Source: Enterococcus rotai (GTDB taxonomy: Bacteria; Bacillota; Bacilli; Lactobacillales; Enterococcaceae). From it: a stretch of DNA of 64,000 nt. Each line of letters opens with the position of its first letter. Positions within the stretch are counted from its first letter, which is position 1. The notes beneath the pieces are model-generated. The model did not search any database and was not told the DNA's origin. It was given only the letters and a program-made list of their open reading frames with translations. The stretch covers positions 3,535,091 to 3,599,090 of the forward strand of contig NZ_CP013655.1 in the NCBI RefSeq assembly GCF_001465345.1. The letters run 5' to 3'. Below, piece by piece: positions 19,206-30,322 of the stretch. Position numbers and translations under genes: made by a program.

Positions 19206-19856
19206 TTACGATAAAATCGTTACTTCTACTTGTCGGCGGCCCCAATTGATACATTGAGCTACATCAGAAAAGTGGAGGTCAATAATATTCCCTTTGATTG
19301 CGCCACCCGTATCACTAGCAATTGCTTCGCCATACCCTTCAACATGTAACTTTGTGCCTAGAGGAATCACGCTAGGATCTACTGCAATGGCCATTGGGTC
19401 TAAACGTAGGTCTTGCCCCATTGCTGTTAAATTCCCTCCACCGATAAACCCTTCATTACAAGAATAGGCTGTTGCTTCCATGATCAGCTTTTGACCACTA
19501 GGTTTGCTACTTTCAGCTGTCTGTTTTGCCAATTCGGCTTGTTTCTGTTCAGATTCAGCCTTTTGTTTTGAAAGCTGCTCTTTTTTTTCAGCTTCTGCCT
19601 TGGCCTTCTTAGCTTGTTCTTTTTCTATTTTTTCTTTATTTAAAATATCAGATTTTACTAATTGAAATGCTTTTCCATCCGTTATTGAATGGATCATTGA
19701 GCTCGATAATTTTTTGGTTTTATATTCTGGCACAATCGTGTAATCTGTCAAACTCTTGATATCACTGCTCTTATTTTCAGCTGCGTATACAGGTATAACT
19801 GCTCCTGTAATAAAGTAGGTAATGATAAATAAAATCGCTAACCATTTTCGTTTCAT
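19206..19856 (-). CDS. Secreted 3D-domain protein (YocH/Rpf-like cell-wall enzyme)
   Basis: Secreted protein of 216 residues. A signal peptide (about 1-25, ending PVYAA) is followed by a charged coiled-coil stretch rich in K, E, A and Q (about 75-118). The C-terminal 3D domain (about 126-216) contains METAYS-like MEATAYSCN, IPLGTKL, ASDTGGAIKG and IDLHF, with the three aspartates. The domain has the MltA-like double-psi barrel, so peptidoglycan cleavage is likely. AGGGAGG precedes the ATG. A WalR-like site lies upstream. Confidence 0.88.
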   Translation of the reverse strand: MKRKWLAILFIITYFITGAVIPVYAAENKSSDIKSLTDYTIVPEYKTKKLSSSMIHSITDGKAFQLVKSDILNKEKIEKEQAKKAKAEAEKKEQLSKQKAESEQKQAELAKQTAESSKPSGQKLIMEATAYSCNEGFIGGGNLTAMGQDLRLDPMAIAVDPSVIPLGTKLHVEGYGEAIASDTGGAIKGNIIDLHFSDVAQCINWGRRQVEVTILS

Positions 19857-19929
19857 TAAATTGTTTCCTCCCTAAATTTCGTACGGGAGCAATCATAACA
19901 CGCGCCAAGCTCTTAATGGTTACCATTTA

Positions 19930-19946
19930 ATTAAAGCTACGTTACA
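19930..19946 (-). promoter_or_regulatory. Candidate WalR box
   Basis: Minus-strand TGTAAC-GTAGC-TTTAAT, one mismatch from TGTWAH-N5-TGTWAH. It lies 32 bases upstream of a TATGAT hexamer. WalR controls YocH-type 3D proteins in B. subtilis, so the context fits. Confidence 0.4.
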
Positions 19947-20196
19947 GCACGGAAGAAAACGTTTTATTGTTTGTTACATTGGAAATATTTTCATTTTTTT
20001 CAGAATAAATAAGTACATTCACAGAAAAATAACCAGTTTTAGCAAGCACTATTTGTTCCTCATTAAAATAGTCAAAAAAATATCTACTCTACATTATTGT
20101 TATATTTACAGCATATTAGACTAGTAAACAGACCAAAAACAATAGAACATCCCTTTATATTACAGTGAAATTACAAATAATTTCCCTTAACTAAAA

Positions 20197-20240
20197 CAAA
20201 AAGACAACCTAAACTGACAAAGCAGTTTGAGCTGTCTTTA
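20197..20240 (-). terminator. Terminator after the epuA-like gene
   Basis: Stem AAAGACAGCTCAAACTG / CAGTTTAGGTTGTCTTT with TTTTTG following on the minus strand. Confidence 0.85.
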
Positions 20241-20249
20241 TATGATTAC

Positions 20250-20426
20250 CTATTTAAAAAAGTCTAGAATATGAGCCCAAATTTCTTCTTTGAACACATC
20301 TTTTGGATTGCCTCCACCGATCACCCCGTAGCCAATCATAGTACCAGCCACAAATAAGATGATCACTAAAGAAATCACTACTAAAACTTTCAACAAAGTC
20401 ACTATAATATAGCGTGTCGAACTCAT
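20250..20426 (-). CDS. EpuA-like small membrane protein
   Basis: Frame of 58 codons, 14 bases downstream of murA, with AAAGGGGAAAGAG before the ATG. It begins MSSTRYIIVTLLKVLVVI, followed by LVIILFVAGTMIGYGVIGGG: one membrane helix at about 7-30 and a glycine-rich turn. The pattern matches the EpuA family (often labelled RNA polymerase subunit beta by mistake), which in lactobacilli and streptococci lies next to murA. Its function is not established. Confidence 0.82.
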   Translation of the reverse strand: MSSTRYIIVTLLKVLVVISLVIILFVAGTMIGYGVIGGGNPKDVFKEEIWAHILDFFK

Positions 20427-20440
20427 ATCTCTTTCCCCTT

Positions 20441-21739
20441 TTAATTAACTGTAGACATTTTCTTTTCTACAACTTTTTCGTCGTTGATACGTTCCACTTT
20501 TGCTCCCAATTTTTGAAGTTTTTCATGGAATTTATAATAACCACGATCTAAATATTCTAAATGTGATACGCGTGTAATCCCACTAGCTCTTAGTCCAACT
20601 AAGATCAACGCTGCTGCTGCACGTAAATCAGTCGCTTCTACAGATGCACCTTGTAATGCTTGAGTGCCGTTGATGATGGCAATATTTCCATCTATCTTAA
20701 CATCAGCATTCATACGTTGCATTTCTTCTAAATGTTGGAAACGATTCTCAAATACAGTTTCAGTTACAACGCTTGATCCTTCTGCTACCATTTGCATCGC
20801 AGTCATTTGCGCTTGCATATCTGTAGGGAAGCCTGGATGAGGCAATGTTTTAATGTCAGTTGGTTTAATCACTTTAGGTCCAATGACACGTAAACCGCCT
20901 CTTTCTTCGCGAATAATAGCGCCCATTTCAGTTAATTTTGAAATAAGTGGACGATTATGTTCAGGAATTGCTTCTTCAATCAACACATCGCCTTCAGTCA
21001 TCGCAGCTGCAACCATGAATGTTCCAGCTTCAATACGATCTTGAACGATGGAATGTTCAACTGCGTGAAGTTTAGTCACACCCTCGATACGCATCGTTTC
21101 AGTACCAGCACCGACAATTTTAGCACCCATTTTATTAAGAACATTCGCTAAATCAACGATTTCAGGTTCTCTCGCAACGTTTTCGATGATGGTCATTCCT
21201 TTAGCTTTGACAGCTGCCATCATAATATTTTGAGTAGCACCCACACTTGGGAAATCTAAATAGATCGTATTACCGATTAATTCATCGGCAATAGCTTCAA
21301 TATAGCCATTTTTTTGAATGATTTTTGCCCCTAACGCTTGGAAGCCTTTTAAGTGTAAATCAATTGGTCGTTTGCCAATCGCACATCCACCTGGCATTGC
21401 AACTTTAGCATGACCATTACGAGCCAATAAAGGACCCATAACAACGATTGACGCTCTCATTTGACTAACATACTCATAATTTGCTTCGATGCCTAAAGGC
21501 TGCGTTGCATCTATTGTAACTTGGTTTTCTTCTTCATTAAAATCAATATCGACATTTAAGTGTTTGATAACTTGGTTCATTGTAAAAACATCAGAAAGAA
21601 TCGGTACATTATTTAATGTTGTTGTTCCTTCTTCTGCTAAAAGGGTCGCTGCTAAAATTGGTAATACTGCATTTTTAGCCCCTTCGATTTTCACAGTTCC
21701 TTTTAATTGGTTACCACCATGAACAATGATCTGTTCCAT
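20441..21739 (-). CDS. murA: UDP-N-acetylglucosamine 1-carboxyvinyltransferase
   Basis: Enzyme of 432 residues that transfers enolpyruvate from PEP to UDP-GlcNAc, the first committed step of peptidoglycan synthesis. The reactive cysteine, also the fosfomycin target, is Cys119 in [10 protein letters not shown]. The N-terminal [22 protein letters not shown] is the family signature. Gram-positives usually carry two copies; the place beside the ATPase operon and DUF1146 suggests MurAA. A GGGGGG ribosome site precedes the ATG. Confidence 0.95.
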   Translation of the reverse strand: MEQIIVHGGNQLKGTVKIEGAKNAVLPILAATLLAEEGTTTLNNVPILSDVFTMNQVIKHLNVDIDFNEEENQVTIDATQPLGIEANYEYVSQMRASIVVMGPLLARNGHAKVAMPGGCAIGKRPIDLHLKGFQALGAKIIQKNGYIEAIADELIGNTIYLDFPSVGATQNIMMAAVKAKGMTIIENVAREPEIVDLANVLNKMGAKIVGAGTETMRIEGVTKLHAVEHSIVQDRIEAGTFMVAAAMTEGDVLIEEAIPEHNRPLISKLTEMGAIIREERGGLRVIGPKVIKPTDIKTLPHPGFPTDMQAQMTAMQMVAEGSSVVTETVFENRFQHLEEMQRMNADVKIDGNIAIINGTQALQGASVEATDLRAAAALILVGLRASGITRVSHLEYLDRGYYKFHEKLQKLGAKVERINDEKVVEKKMSTVN

Positions 21740-21845
21740 TTTGTTCCCCCCAAAAAAGTTAGAATTGGACTCTTCGATCCAAAATCTTTTCTATTATACC
21801 ACTATTTACCAACAATTAGTATCTTTTCTTTTTATTCATTAACCT

Positions 21846-22082
21846 TTATGGAAAAAAAACAATAAATAAATTACGACACAGCGTTAGAAACTCTAAGAAA
21901 AATGAGCTTACAGTATAGCCAATAACGATTGATAATAGTACGATCAATAACCGCACCTGAGAGGTTTGATGAGCCTTAAAAAACTGCTCTATCCTGATCG
22001 ATTGCATCGCCCAAAACGTAACATAAATAAACATCATATGGCAAATGATCCGAATCACTGCATCAACACCAAAAAATTGCAT
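21846..22082 (-). CDS. DUF1146 family small membrane protein
   Basis: Protein of 78 residues with two membrane helices, about 6-28 and 42-65, separated by a short basic stretch. It matches the DUF1146 (YwzB) family, which commonly lies between atpC and murA in Firmicutes. AAGGAGAG precedes the ATG. The function is unknown. Confidence 0.82.
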   Translation of the reverse strand: MQFFGVDAVIRIICHMMFIYVTFWAMQSIRIEQFFKAHQTSQVRLLIVLLSIVIGYTVSSFFLEFLTLCRNLFIVFFP

Positions 22083-22300
22083 AGGACTCTCCTTAATTTA
22101 AAAGCGTAGTAGGCTCGTTCATTCTTGACAGGAAAATAGGAAAAATTGATTGAGACGCTTTTTGTCTCACTCCATTTTTATCTTTTTTCCAACTGTCTAA
22201 CTTACATAGCTCCACTAAGTAATATAGAAACAGTTTATCACAAATAAGCTGAAACAAAAAATAAAGATTCTTAACTTTTCTAAAAGAATTTATGTATATA
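22083..22300. other. Intergenic region between atpC and the DUF1146 gene
   Basis: The part next to the DUF1146 gene carries TAAAAGCGTAGTAGGCTCGTTCA-type sequence (22099 on) resembling elements at 13142 and 40529, followed by GAGAC-GCTTTTT-GTCTC, a small hairpin at 22162-22178. The rest is AT-rich with no gene. Confidence 0.5.
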
Positions 22301-22309
22301 TCACTTTTT

Positions 22310-22356
22310 TTGAAAAAAAGTGAACTGAGACAATTAAATTATCTCAGTCACTTTAT
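22310..22356 (-). terminator. Terminator of the atp operon
   Basis: Stem AAAGTGACTGAGAT / GTCTCAGTTCACTTT followed by TTTT on the minus strand, just after the atpC stop. Confidence 0.85.
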
Positions 22357-22358
22357 TT

Positions 22359-22778
22359 TTACGTATGTTTTGATACATTGATTCGATTGATTGCGCGATG
22401 AAGGGCAACTGTTGCACGACGTAATTCATCCGTATTTGCATTTTCCTTCGCTTTTTCAATCATACGTTCAGCTCGTTGTTTTGCACGCTCTGCACGGCTT
22501 ACATCAATATCTCTTTCACGTTCTGCACTATCGGCAATAATTGAAACAACGTTATCACGAACTTCCATGATACCGCCATTCACAGCGATCCAATCCACGT
22601 GTGTATCAGAATCCGTTCTTTTTACACGAACTTCATCAATCGCTAAAGGAACAATGATTGGTGCATGTTTAGGTAAGATCCCAATTTCACCATCTGTTGT
22701 TTTTGCAACAACAATCGTTGCACGATGATCATAAACCAAACCATCAGGAGTCACCACATTGACAGTTAAACAATCCAT
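22359..22778 (-). CDS. atpC: F-type ATP synthase epsilon subunit
   Basis: Subunit of 139 residues with an N-terminal beta-sandwich ([34 protein letters not shown]) and a C-terminal helical hairpin ([19 protein letters not shown]). It belongs to the F1 central stalk and can inhibit ATP hydrolysis. It is the last gene of the operon, 17 bases after atpD, with AGGAGG before the ATG. Confidence 0.95.
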   Translation of the reverse strand: MDCLTVNVVTPDGLVYDHRATIVVAKTTDGEIGILPKHAPIIVPLAIDEVRVKRTDSDTHVDWIAVNGGIMEVRDNVVSIIADSAERERDIDVSRAERAKQRAERMIEKAKENANTDELRRATVALHRAINRINVSKHT

Positions 22779-22795
22779 ATCTGTGTCTCCTCCTT

Positions 22796-24335
<1,540 letters not shown>

Positions 24336-24348
24336 CCGTTGAAGAGGT

Positions 24349-24451
24349 TATAAAAATATTGTTCAAGAGCGAGCAGTTGGAGCACAATCTGACTATCCGC
24401 TTTTTGGATATTTAGATTGTGTGAAACTGCTGAGCTCTTGATATTTTTATA
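24349..24451 (-). repeat. Tandem palindromic unit, copy 2
   Basis: Same architecture as copy 1. The central helix reads CACAATC / GATTGTG instead of CACAGTC / GACTGTG, a matched change in both arms that keeps pairing. The outer arms TATAAAAATA / TATTTTTATA are perfect. Confidence 0.9.
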
Positions 24452-24464
24452 CCGTTAAAGAGGT

Positions 24465-24474
24465 TATAAAAATA
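24465..24474 (-). repeat. Truncated third unit
   Basis: AGGTTATAAAAATA recurs exactly 116 bases after copy 2 begins, then the sequence diverges. It looks like the remains of a third copy. Confidence 0.6.
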
Positions 24475-24576
24475 TCGAAGGCTCGACAGATTTACACCTA
24501 ACGAGGTCGTGATAAAACCTATCTTCTTTGTTACTTTATACGAAGTTTGAGTCAATCCGACTCAAATTCTACTTTT

Positions 24577-25497
24577 TTATTCTAACGCTGCAGCACCTGC
24601 TACAATTTCGGTAATTTCTTGTGTGATTGCCCCTTGACGAGCACGATTGTAAGAAATCGTCAAGTCACTAATAATATTTTGGGCATTATCAGTGGCTGTT
24701 TTCATCGCAGTCATCCCGGCAGCATGTTCTGCTGTTTTTGCATCAATAATTGCGCCATAAATCAAACTTTCAGCATATTGAGGCAACAAATTATCTAAGA
24801 TTGCTTCTTCGGAAGGCTCTAGTATATATTCTTGCTCATAGGTTGTCGCTTCATCTGGATCTAAATCTGAAATCGGCAGCATTTTTTCTACACGAAATTG
24901 GCTAGTCAATGAATTGATGTGGTGATTATAGCAAACATATAACTCATCAAAGACTTCACTTTCATACATCGTAGTAGCCGTCGAAACGATTTTCCTAACT
25001 TCATCAAAACTAGGTTGATCACTTAAACCACGAAGCTCATAGGCAACATTTATTCCACGAGCTTTGAAAAAATCTGCTCCCGTTCCGCCAATAGCGATCA
25101 AGACATATTCGTCTTGAGATTTATGATCATCTGCCATCATTTTCATCGTTTGTTTCAAAATTGAACTGTTATATCCACCAACTAATCCTTTATCAGAAGT
25201 AATGACGATATAACCTGTTTTTTTCACAGGACGTGATGTAAGCATCATATGGTAGTTGCCACTTTCTGATGCTTCTTCATTGTCATATGAATCCAATTCT
25301 TCCAGATCACTTAATTGCGCTGCAACAAGATGAGTAACGATAGAACGGATTTTGGACGCATATTCTTGAAAGCTTCTGGAAGCCGCCTCTGATTTTGTCA
25401 GTTTAGCGCCCGAAACCATTTGCATAGCGTTGGTAATTTGACTGGTTTTTTTAGTTGAAGCAATGCGTTGTTTGATTTCATTTAATGAAGCACCCAA
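24577..25497 (-). CDS. atpG: F-type ATP synthase gamma subunit
   Basis: Central-stalk subunit of 306 residues. N-terminal [22 protein letters not shown] and C-terminal [21 protein letters not shown] are the family signatures of the coiled-coil shaft. It begins with TTG, preceded by GAGGTGAC; no nearby in-frame ATG fits the family N-terminus. It lies 15 bases after atpA. Confidence 0.95.
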   Translation of the reverse strand: MGASLNEIKQRIASTKKTSQITNAMQMVSGAKLTKSEAASRSFQEYASKIRSIVTHLVAAQLSDLEELDSYDNEEASESGNYHMMLTSRPVKKTGYIVITSDKGLVGGYNSSILKQTMKMMADDHKSQDEYVLIAIGGTGADFFKARGINVAYELRGLSDQPSFDEVRKIVSTATTMYESEVFDELYVCYNHHINSLTSQFRVEKMLPISDLDPDEATTYEQEYILEPSEEAILDNLLPQYAESLIYGAIIDAKTAEHAAGMTAMKTATDNAQNIISDLTISYNRARQGAITQEITEIVAGAAALE

Positions 25498-25512
25498 TTC
25501 TTGTCACCTCTC

Positions 25513-27069
<1,557 letters not shown>

Positions 27070-27097
27070 TCAATTCACCTCTTTATTGTGCTGAACG

Positions 27098-27640
27098 TTA
27101 TTTTAATAACAATTCTTGGATTCGTTCTAATTGCTTGTGGATACTACCATCGATTACTTTATAGTTAGCTTCTATAATTACGCCGCCAACAATTTCAGGA
27201 TCAATCAGATTGATTAAATTAGCTTGTTCATACCCTAAAAGTTTTGCTGCTTTTTCTTCCATTAACTGATGTTGTTCTTTCGTTAAAGGAACAGCCGTCA
27301 AAGCTGTGCCTAAAAGCAAGCTCTTATGTTCGTCATAGCGTCTTTCGTATTCATCGATCATCAATAATAAATCGATCATACGAGAGTAGTTATAAACAAC
27401 ATATAAGAAGTTTTCGATTGTTCCATCAAAACCAGTAACTAATTGTTTCATGATTTCGTCTTTTTCGTATGGTTCAAGACGGACGTCACTTAAGATCTCT
27501 CCTAATTCTGGAACTTCATGAAAAATCTCTCTAAGTTTTAATAAGTCTTGATAAATGCTGTCGGCTTCTTCATTTTCAATTGCCAGTTCAAACAAAGCTT
27601 TGCCATAGCGTTTACCTACCGTATACTTATCTAACTTCAT
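27098..27640 (-). CDS. atpH: F-type ATP synthase delta subunit
   Basis: Peripheral-stalk subunit of 180 residues with an N-terminal helical bundle ([17 protein letters not shown]) and the C-terminal [21 protein letters not shown] signature. Its start overlaps the end of atpF by 14 bases, which implies translational coupling. Confidence 0.95.
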   Translation of the reverse strand: MKLDKYTVGKRYGKALFELAIENEEADSIYQDLLKLREIFHEVPELGEILSDVRLEPYEKDEIMKQLVTGFDGTIENFLYVVYNYSRMIDLLLMIDEYERRYDEHKSLLLGTALTAVPLTKEQHQLMEEKAAKLLGYEQANLINLIDPEIVGGVIIEANYKVIDGSIHKQLERIQELLLK

Positions 27641-28154
27641 TTGACTTACCTAAACCTTCAATATAAGAATTGATTAAAGAATCATGTGCATCAGGTGTCA
27701 ATTCTTTATTTAAAATTTTCTCTGCAATTTGTAGAGACAAGCTCGCTACTTCATCTTTAACGGAAGCCAATGCTTCTTCATGCTCTTGAGAAATATCAAG
27801 ACGTGCTTTTTCTCGTAAACGTGACACTTCATCATTGGTTTCTGCTAAGATTTTTTGACGGTTTTGATCTCCGTTCTCTTTCGCTTGTTTAATAATTTCT
27901 GCTGCTTCAGATTTAGAAGAAAGCAATTTTTGTTGGCGTTCTTCTTGCAACTTAGCGGCTGCTATTCGAGATTGTTCTGCAGAATCTAAATCGTTGGCAA
28001 TTTTATCTTCACGTTTTTTTAACATATCAGTGATTGCTTCCCAAGCGAATTTCTTGATTAGAAGCATCAAAATTAGAAAAGCGCCACTTACAACAATCAT
28101 TGTACCGATTGTTGTACTGGGTCCTGCTTCACCGATTACTAAATAATCTAGCAT
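27627..28154 (-). CDS. atpF: F-type ATP synthase b subunit
   Basis: Stator subunit of 175 residues. One membrane helix (about 15-37) precedes a long charged coiled coil ([24 protein letters not shown] and onward). AAAGGAAG precedes the ATG. It is separated from atpE by an unusually long repeat-bearing spacer. Confidence 0.95.
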   Translation of the reverse strand: MLDYLVIGEAGPSTTIGTMIVVSGAFLILMLLIKKFAWEAITDMLKKREDKIANDLDSAEQSRIAAAKLQEERQQKLLSSKSEAAEIIKQAKENGDQNRQKILAETNDEVSRLREKARLDISQEHEEALASVKDEVASLSLQIAEKILNKELTPDAHDSLINSYIEGLGKSNEVR

Positions 28155-28229
28155 GAAGTTTCAACTTCCTTTCTCTGCAATACTTTGTGGTGCTTTTGTT
28201 GAATTACGTTCTTTGTATGGTTTGGTTCA

Positions 28230-28317
28230 CCTTATTTTTGGAGAAGCTTGATATTCCTTTTTAATAGGTTACTTCTCTCACTGCGTTCGCCAAGTACTGC
28301 TCATCATCTGCTCTGCC
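28230..28317 (-). repeat. atpE-atpF spacer repeat, copy 1
   Basis: Shares GGAGAAG-TTGAT, GGTTACTTCTCTC and CGTTCGCCAAGTACTGCTCA followed by TCATCTGCTCTGCC with copy 2. GGAGAAG and CTTCTC can pair as a stem. Confidence 0.85.
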
Positions 28318-28361
28318 TTTGGTTAGAACTTTTGAAGTATACTTGATATTTTGAGTGGTCT

Positions 28362-28448
28362 GCTTTATTTTGGAGAAGTTTGATGGTTCTTTTAATCGGT
28401 TACTTCTCTCTCTTCGTTCGCCAAGTACTGCTCATCATCTGCTCTGCC
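28362..28448 (-). repeat. atpE-atpF spacer repeat, copy 2
   Basis: About 90 percent the same as copy 1 by eye; differences cluster in the stem-loop interior. The last 36 bases (from CGTTCGCC) are the same in both copies. Confidence 0.85.
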
Positions 28449-28530
28449 GGAGGCAGTCGCAGTGATTCGCAGCAAAGAAAGCAGTAACGCGTGGCGTTTT
28501 AAAAACTCAGCGTCCTGCCTTCTAAAGAGA

Positions 28531-28743
28531 TTATTTAAGCACTAATAACAATGCAATAACTACACCTAGAATAGGAACCGCTTCGATCAAGGCTACCCCG
28601 ATAAACATTGTTGTTCTAAGTTGTCCAGCCATTTCTGGTTGGCGTGTCATTGATTCGATTGTTTTTGAGATAACTTTTCCGTTACCATATGCGGCTCCGA
28701 TTGCTGCTCCGAAAACTGCGATTGCTGCTGCGATATAATTCAT
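28531..28743 (-). CDS. atpE: F-type ATP synthase c subunit
   Basis: Proteolipid ring subunit of 70 residues with two helices. The ion-carrying carboxylate is Glu54 in [11 protein letters not shown], and the loop is SMTRQPEM. Alanine follows Glu54, without the serine/glutamine set of sodium ATPases, so proton coupling is likely. AGGAGG precedes the ATG. It follows atpB after 41 bases. Confidence 0.95.
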   Translation of the reverse strand: MNYIAAAIAVFGAAIGAAYGNGKVISKTIESMTRQPEMAGQLRTTMFIGVALIEAVPILGVVIALLLVLK

Positions 28744-28784
28744 TATTGTTTTCCTCCTAAGAAATAGTTGTTTTTATTTATTGT

Positions 28785-29501
28785 TTATTCTTCGACTTCA
28801 ACTTTATGAGCCATGTAAACCATTGATAATGTTACAAAAATAAATGCTTGAATTCCGCCGATAAATAATGAGAAGGCTAACCAAATCATCTCTAGCGGTA
28901 TTGCGAGTGGAATTGTCCAAAGTCCAACGCTGGATACAAGTCCTGCAATTAGTCCAAGTAATACTTCACCGGCAAAAATATTTCCGTATAAACGTAGTGC
29001 CAACGTAAGCAAGTTCGTAAATTCTTCCATCAACTTGATCGGCATTAAGAAAGATACCGGACTTAAAAAGCTGTTTTTGAAATATCCTTTTAAGCCAAAA
29101 CGACTAACACTGAAGAAATGTGTTAAAGCAATCATGATCAATGCTAATGTCAAGGTAACCATTGGATCGGCTGTTGGGCTCTTCCAATATGTGTAATCCC
29201 CGATTGCCACTTTCGTTACTAAACCAATAATGTTAGCAACTAAAACGAACATAAACATCGTGAATGCTAGCAGGTGAAAATTTGTTACTTCTTTACTCGG
29301 CATATTGTCGGTAATGATACTTCGAACAAAATCAATGAGATACTCAATGACATTTTGTTTGCCTTTAGGTTTCATTTGAATATTCCTTGTGCAGAAATAT
29401 ACTATCCCAAAGACAATGACACATGTTAACAGAACCATTAGACAAATAGTTCCGTCAAACCAAATTGGCCCAATCTTGAAGAGTAGTGTCTTCTCTTCCA
29501 A
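28785..29501 (-). CDS. atpB: F-type ATP synthase a subunit
   Basis: Membrane stator subunit of 238 residues with about five to six helices and the conserved LALRLYGNIFAGEVLLG helix carrying the essential arginine. The start is TTG, with GAGGTG about 9 bases upstream; the reading MEEKTLLFKIG fits the family N-terminus. It is the first gene of the operon in this window; no atpI gene precedes it. Confidence 0.94.
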   Translation of the reverse strand: MEEKTLLFKIGPIWFDGTICLMVLLTCVIVFGIVYFCTRNIQMKPKGKQNVIEYLIDFVRSIITDNMPSKEVTNFHLLAFTMFMFVLVANIIGLVTKVAIGDYTYWKSPTADPMVTLTLALIMIALTHFFSVSRFGLKGYFKNSFLSPVSFLMPIKLMEEFTNLLTLALRLYGNIFAGEVLLGLIAGLVSSVGLWTIPLAIPLEMIWLAFSLFIGGIQAFIFVTLSMVYMAHKVEVEE

Positions 29502-29840
29502 ATTATTTCACCTCTTTTCCAACAAACTTGCGAGAAGCTTAAAAAGGCTTCTATTTCTTAACCACACGTATCATACCACCATCGATGAATAATTTCAAAA
29601 GAATTTCATGAAAATTGGACACTTCTTTTAATATGACAAAATATTAAAAGAATAGAGTCCTTTTGGTGTTTGGCAGTACGAAGGTCAGTTACTGAAAAAA
29701 CGATGAAAACTCATCATTTCCTTTACACTCTACCAAATTTTCCGCTTAAGATAAAGCAAAGAAAATAAATATGCGAAAAAGAATAAAATAACCGAATTAA
29801 AAGAGTTGATTTTATTCTTAAACACTTGAATTTTATTTCG
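29502..29840 (-). other. Region between atpB and smpB
   Basis: 339 bases without a supported gene. It contains the atp promoter near the atpB end, several AT-rich blocks and a 10-base repeat CTTTTAATAT with its complement ATATTAAAAG (29634-29651), a small hairpin. No tmRNA or AtpI frame is visible. Confidence 0.6.
29570..29598 (-). promoter_or_regulatory. SigmaA promoter of the atp operon
   Basis: Minus-strand TTGAAA, 17-base spacer, TATGAT, about 70 bases upstream of the atpB start. It is the best promoter match in the window. Confidence 0.85.
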
Positions 29841-30305
29841 TTACCGTAAACTTTCTTTTAGGGTACGACTGATTTCTCGATTGATCTCTTTGCGTTTTAA
29901 ATCTTCACGCTTGTCGTATTGTTTCTTCCCTTTTGCAAGTCCGATCAACACTTTAGCATAACCGTTACGAATATATACTTTTAACGGGATGATCGTAATC
30001 CCCGTATTTTTTGTTTCAGCAATCAATTTTGCAATTTGTTTTTTGTGTAATAATAATTTTCTTGTTCTTAAAGGATCATGATTGAAAATATTCCCTTGCT
30101 CATAGGGACTGATGTGAACATTGAGCAGATAGGCTTCACCATTTCTGATTCTAGCAAAGCCGTCTTTCAAATTGATTCGTCCATTACGGATGGATTTGAT
30201 CTCTGTTCCTTGTAAAACAATCCCTGCTTCCATTGTATCAACAACAGTATAGTCATGCCGTGCTTTACGATTTTGGGCAATCAGCTTACCTTCCCCTTTT
30301 GGCAT
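29841..30305 (-). CDS. smpB: SsrA-binding protein SmpB
   Basis: tmRNA-binding protein of 154 residues needed for trans-translation. Motifs are [38 protein letters not shown] and a basic C-terminal tail ([19 protein letters not shown]). I chose the second ATG (30305) because GGAGG lies 7 bases before it; the first ATG is too close. It follows rnr after 17 bases, the usual pairing with RNase R. Confidence 0.95.
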   Translation of the reverse strand: MPKGEGKLIAQNRKARHDYTVVDTMEAGIVLQGTEIKSIRNGRINLKDGFARIRNGEAYLLNVHISPYEQGNIFNHDPLRTRKLLLHKKQIAKLIAETKNTGITIIPLKVYIRNGYAKVLIGLAKGKKQYDKREDLKRKEINREISRTLKESLR

Positions 30306-30322
30306 ACCCATTCCTCCAATTT

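Larger units (their letters stand above)
19857..20249 (-). other. 393-base intergenic region upstream of the 3D-domain gene
   Basis: Contains the epuA terminator at the right end, a WalR-like box, and a TATGAT -10-like hexamer at 19892-19897 without a clear -35. The rest is AT-rich and I see no open frame or known riboswitch. Confidence 0.5.
28155..28530 (-). other. Expanded atpE-atpF spacer (376 bases)
   Basis: No conserved open frame. It holds two copies of an 87-base direct repeat about 131 bases apart and a GC-richer segment (28449-28520) next to atpE. A 12-codon frame in one repeat copy is stopped early in the other, so it is not coding. Confidence 0.8.

Noticed and set aside
19857-20249. 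Cyclic-di-AMP (ydaO-type) riboswitch before the 3D-domain gene
   Set aside because: Wall-enzyme genes often carry it, but I could not find its conserved core motifs in this region.
18599-22000. Many plus-strand frames of 60-80 codons across murA, atp and ATPase genes
   Set aside because: They lie inside strong minus-strand genes, have no ribosome sites and give proteins without recognisable features; they are shadow frames.
28400-28448. 12-codon peptide frame (ATGATGAGC...) within the atpE-atpF repeat
   Set aside because: In the other repeat copy the same frame is cut by a TGA, so it is not conserved as coding sequence.
29502-29840. Expected atpI gene or tmRNA next to atpB/smpB
   Set aside because: No open frame with AtpI-like helices, and no tRNA-like Ala acceptor with CCA or tag-peptide reading could be found; only a promoter and AT-rich DNA.
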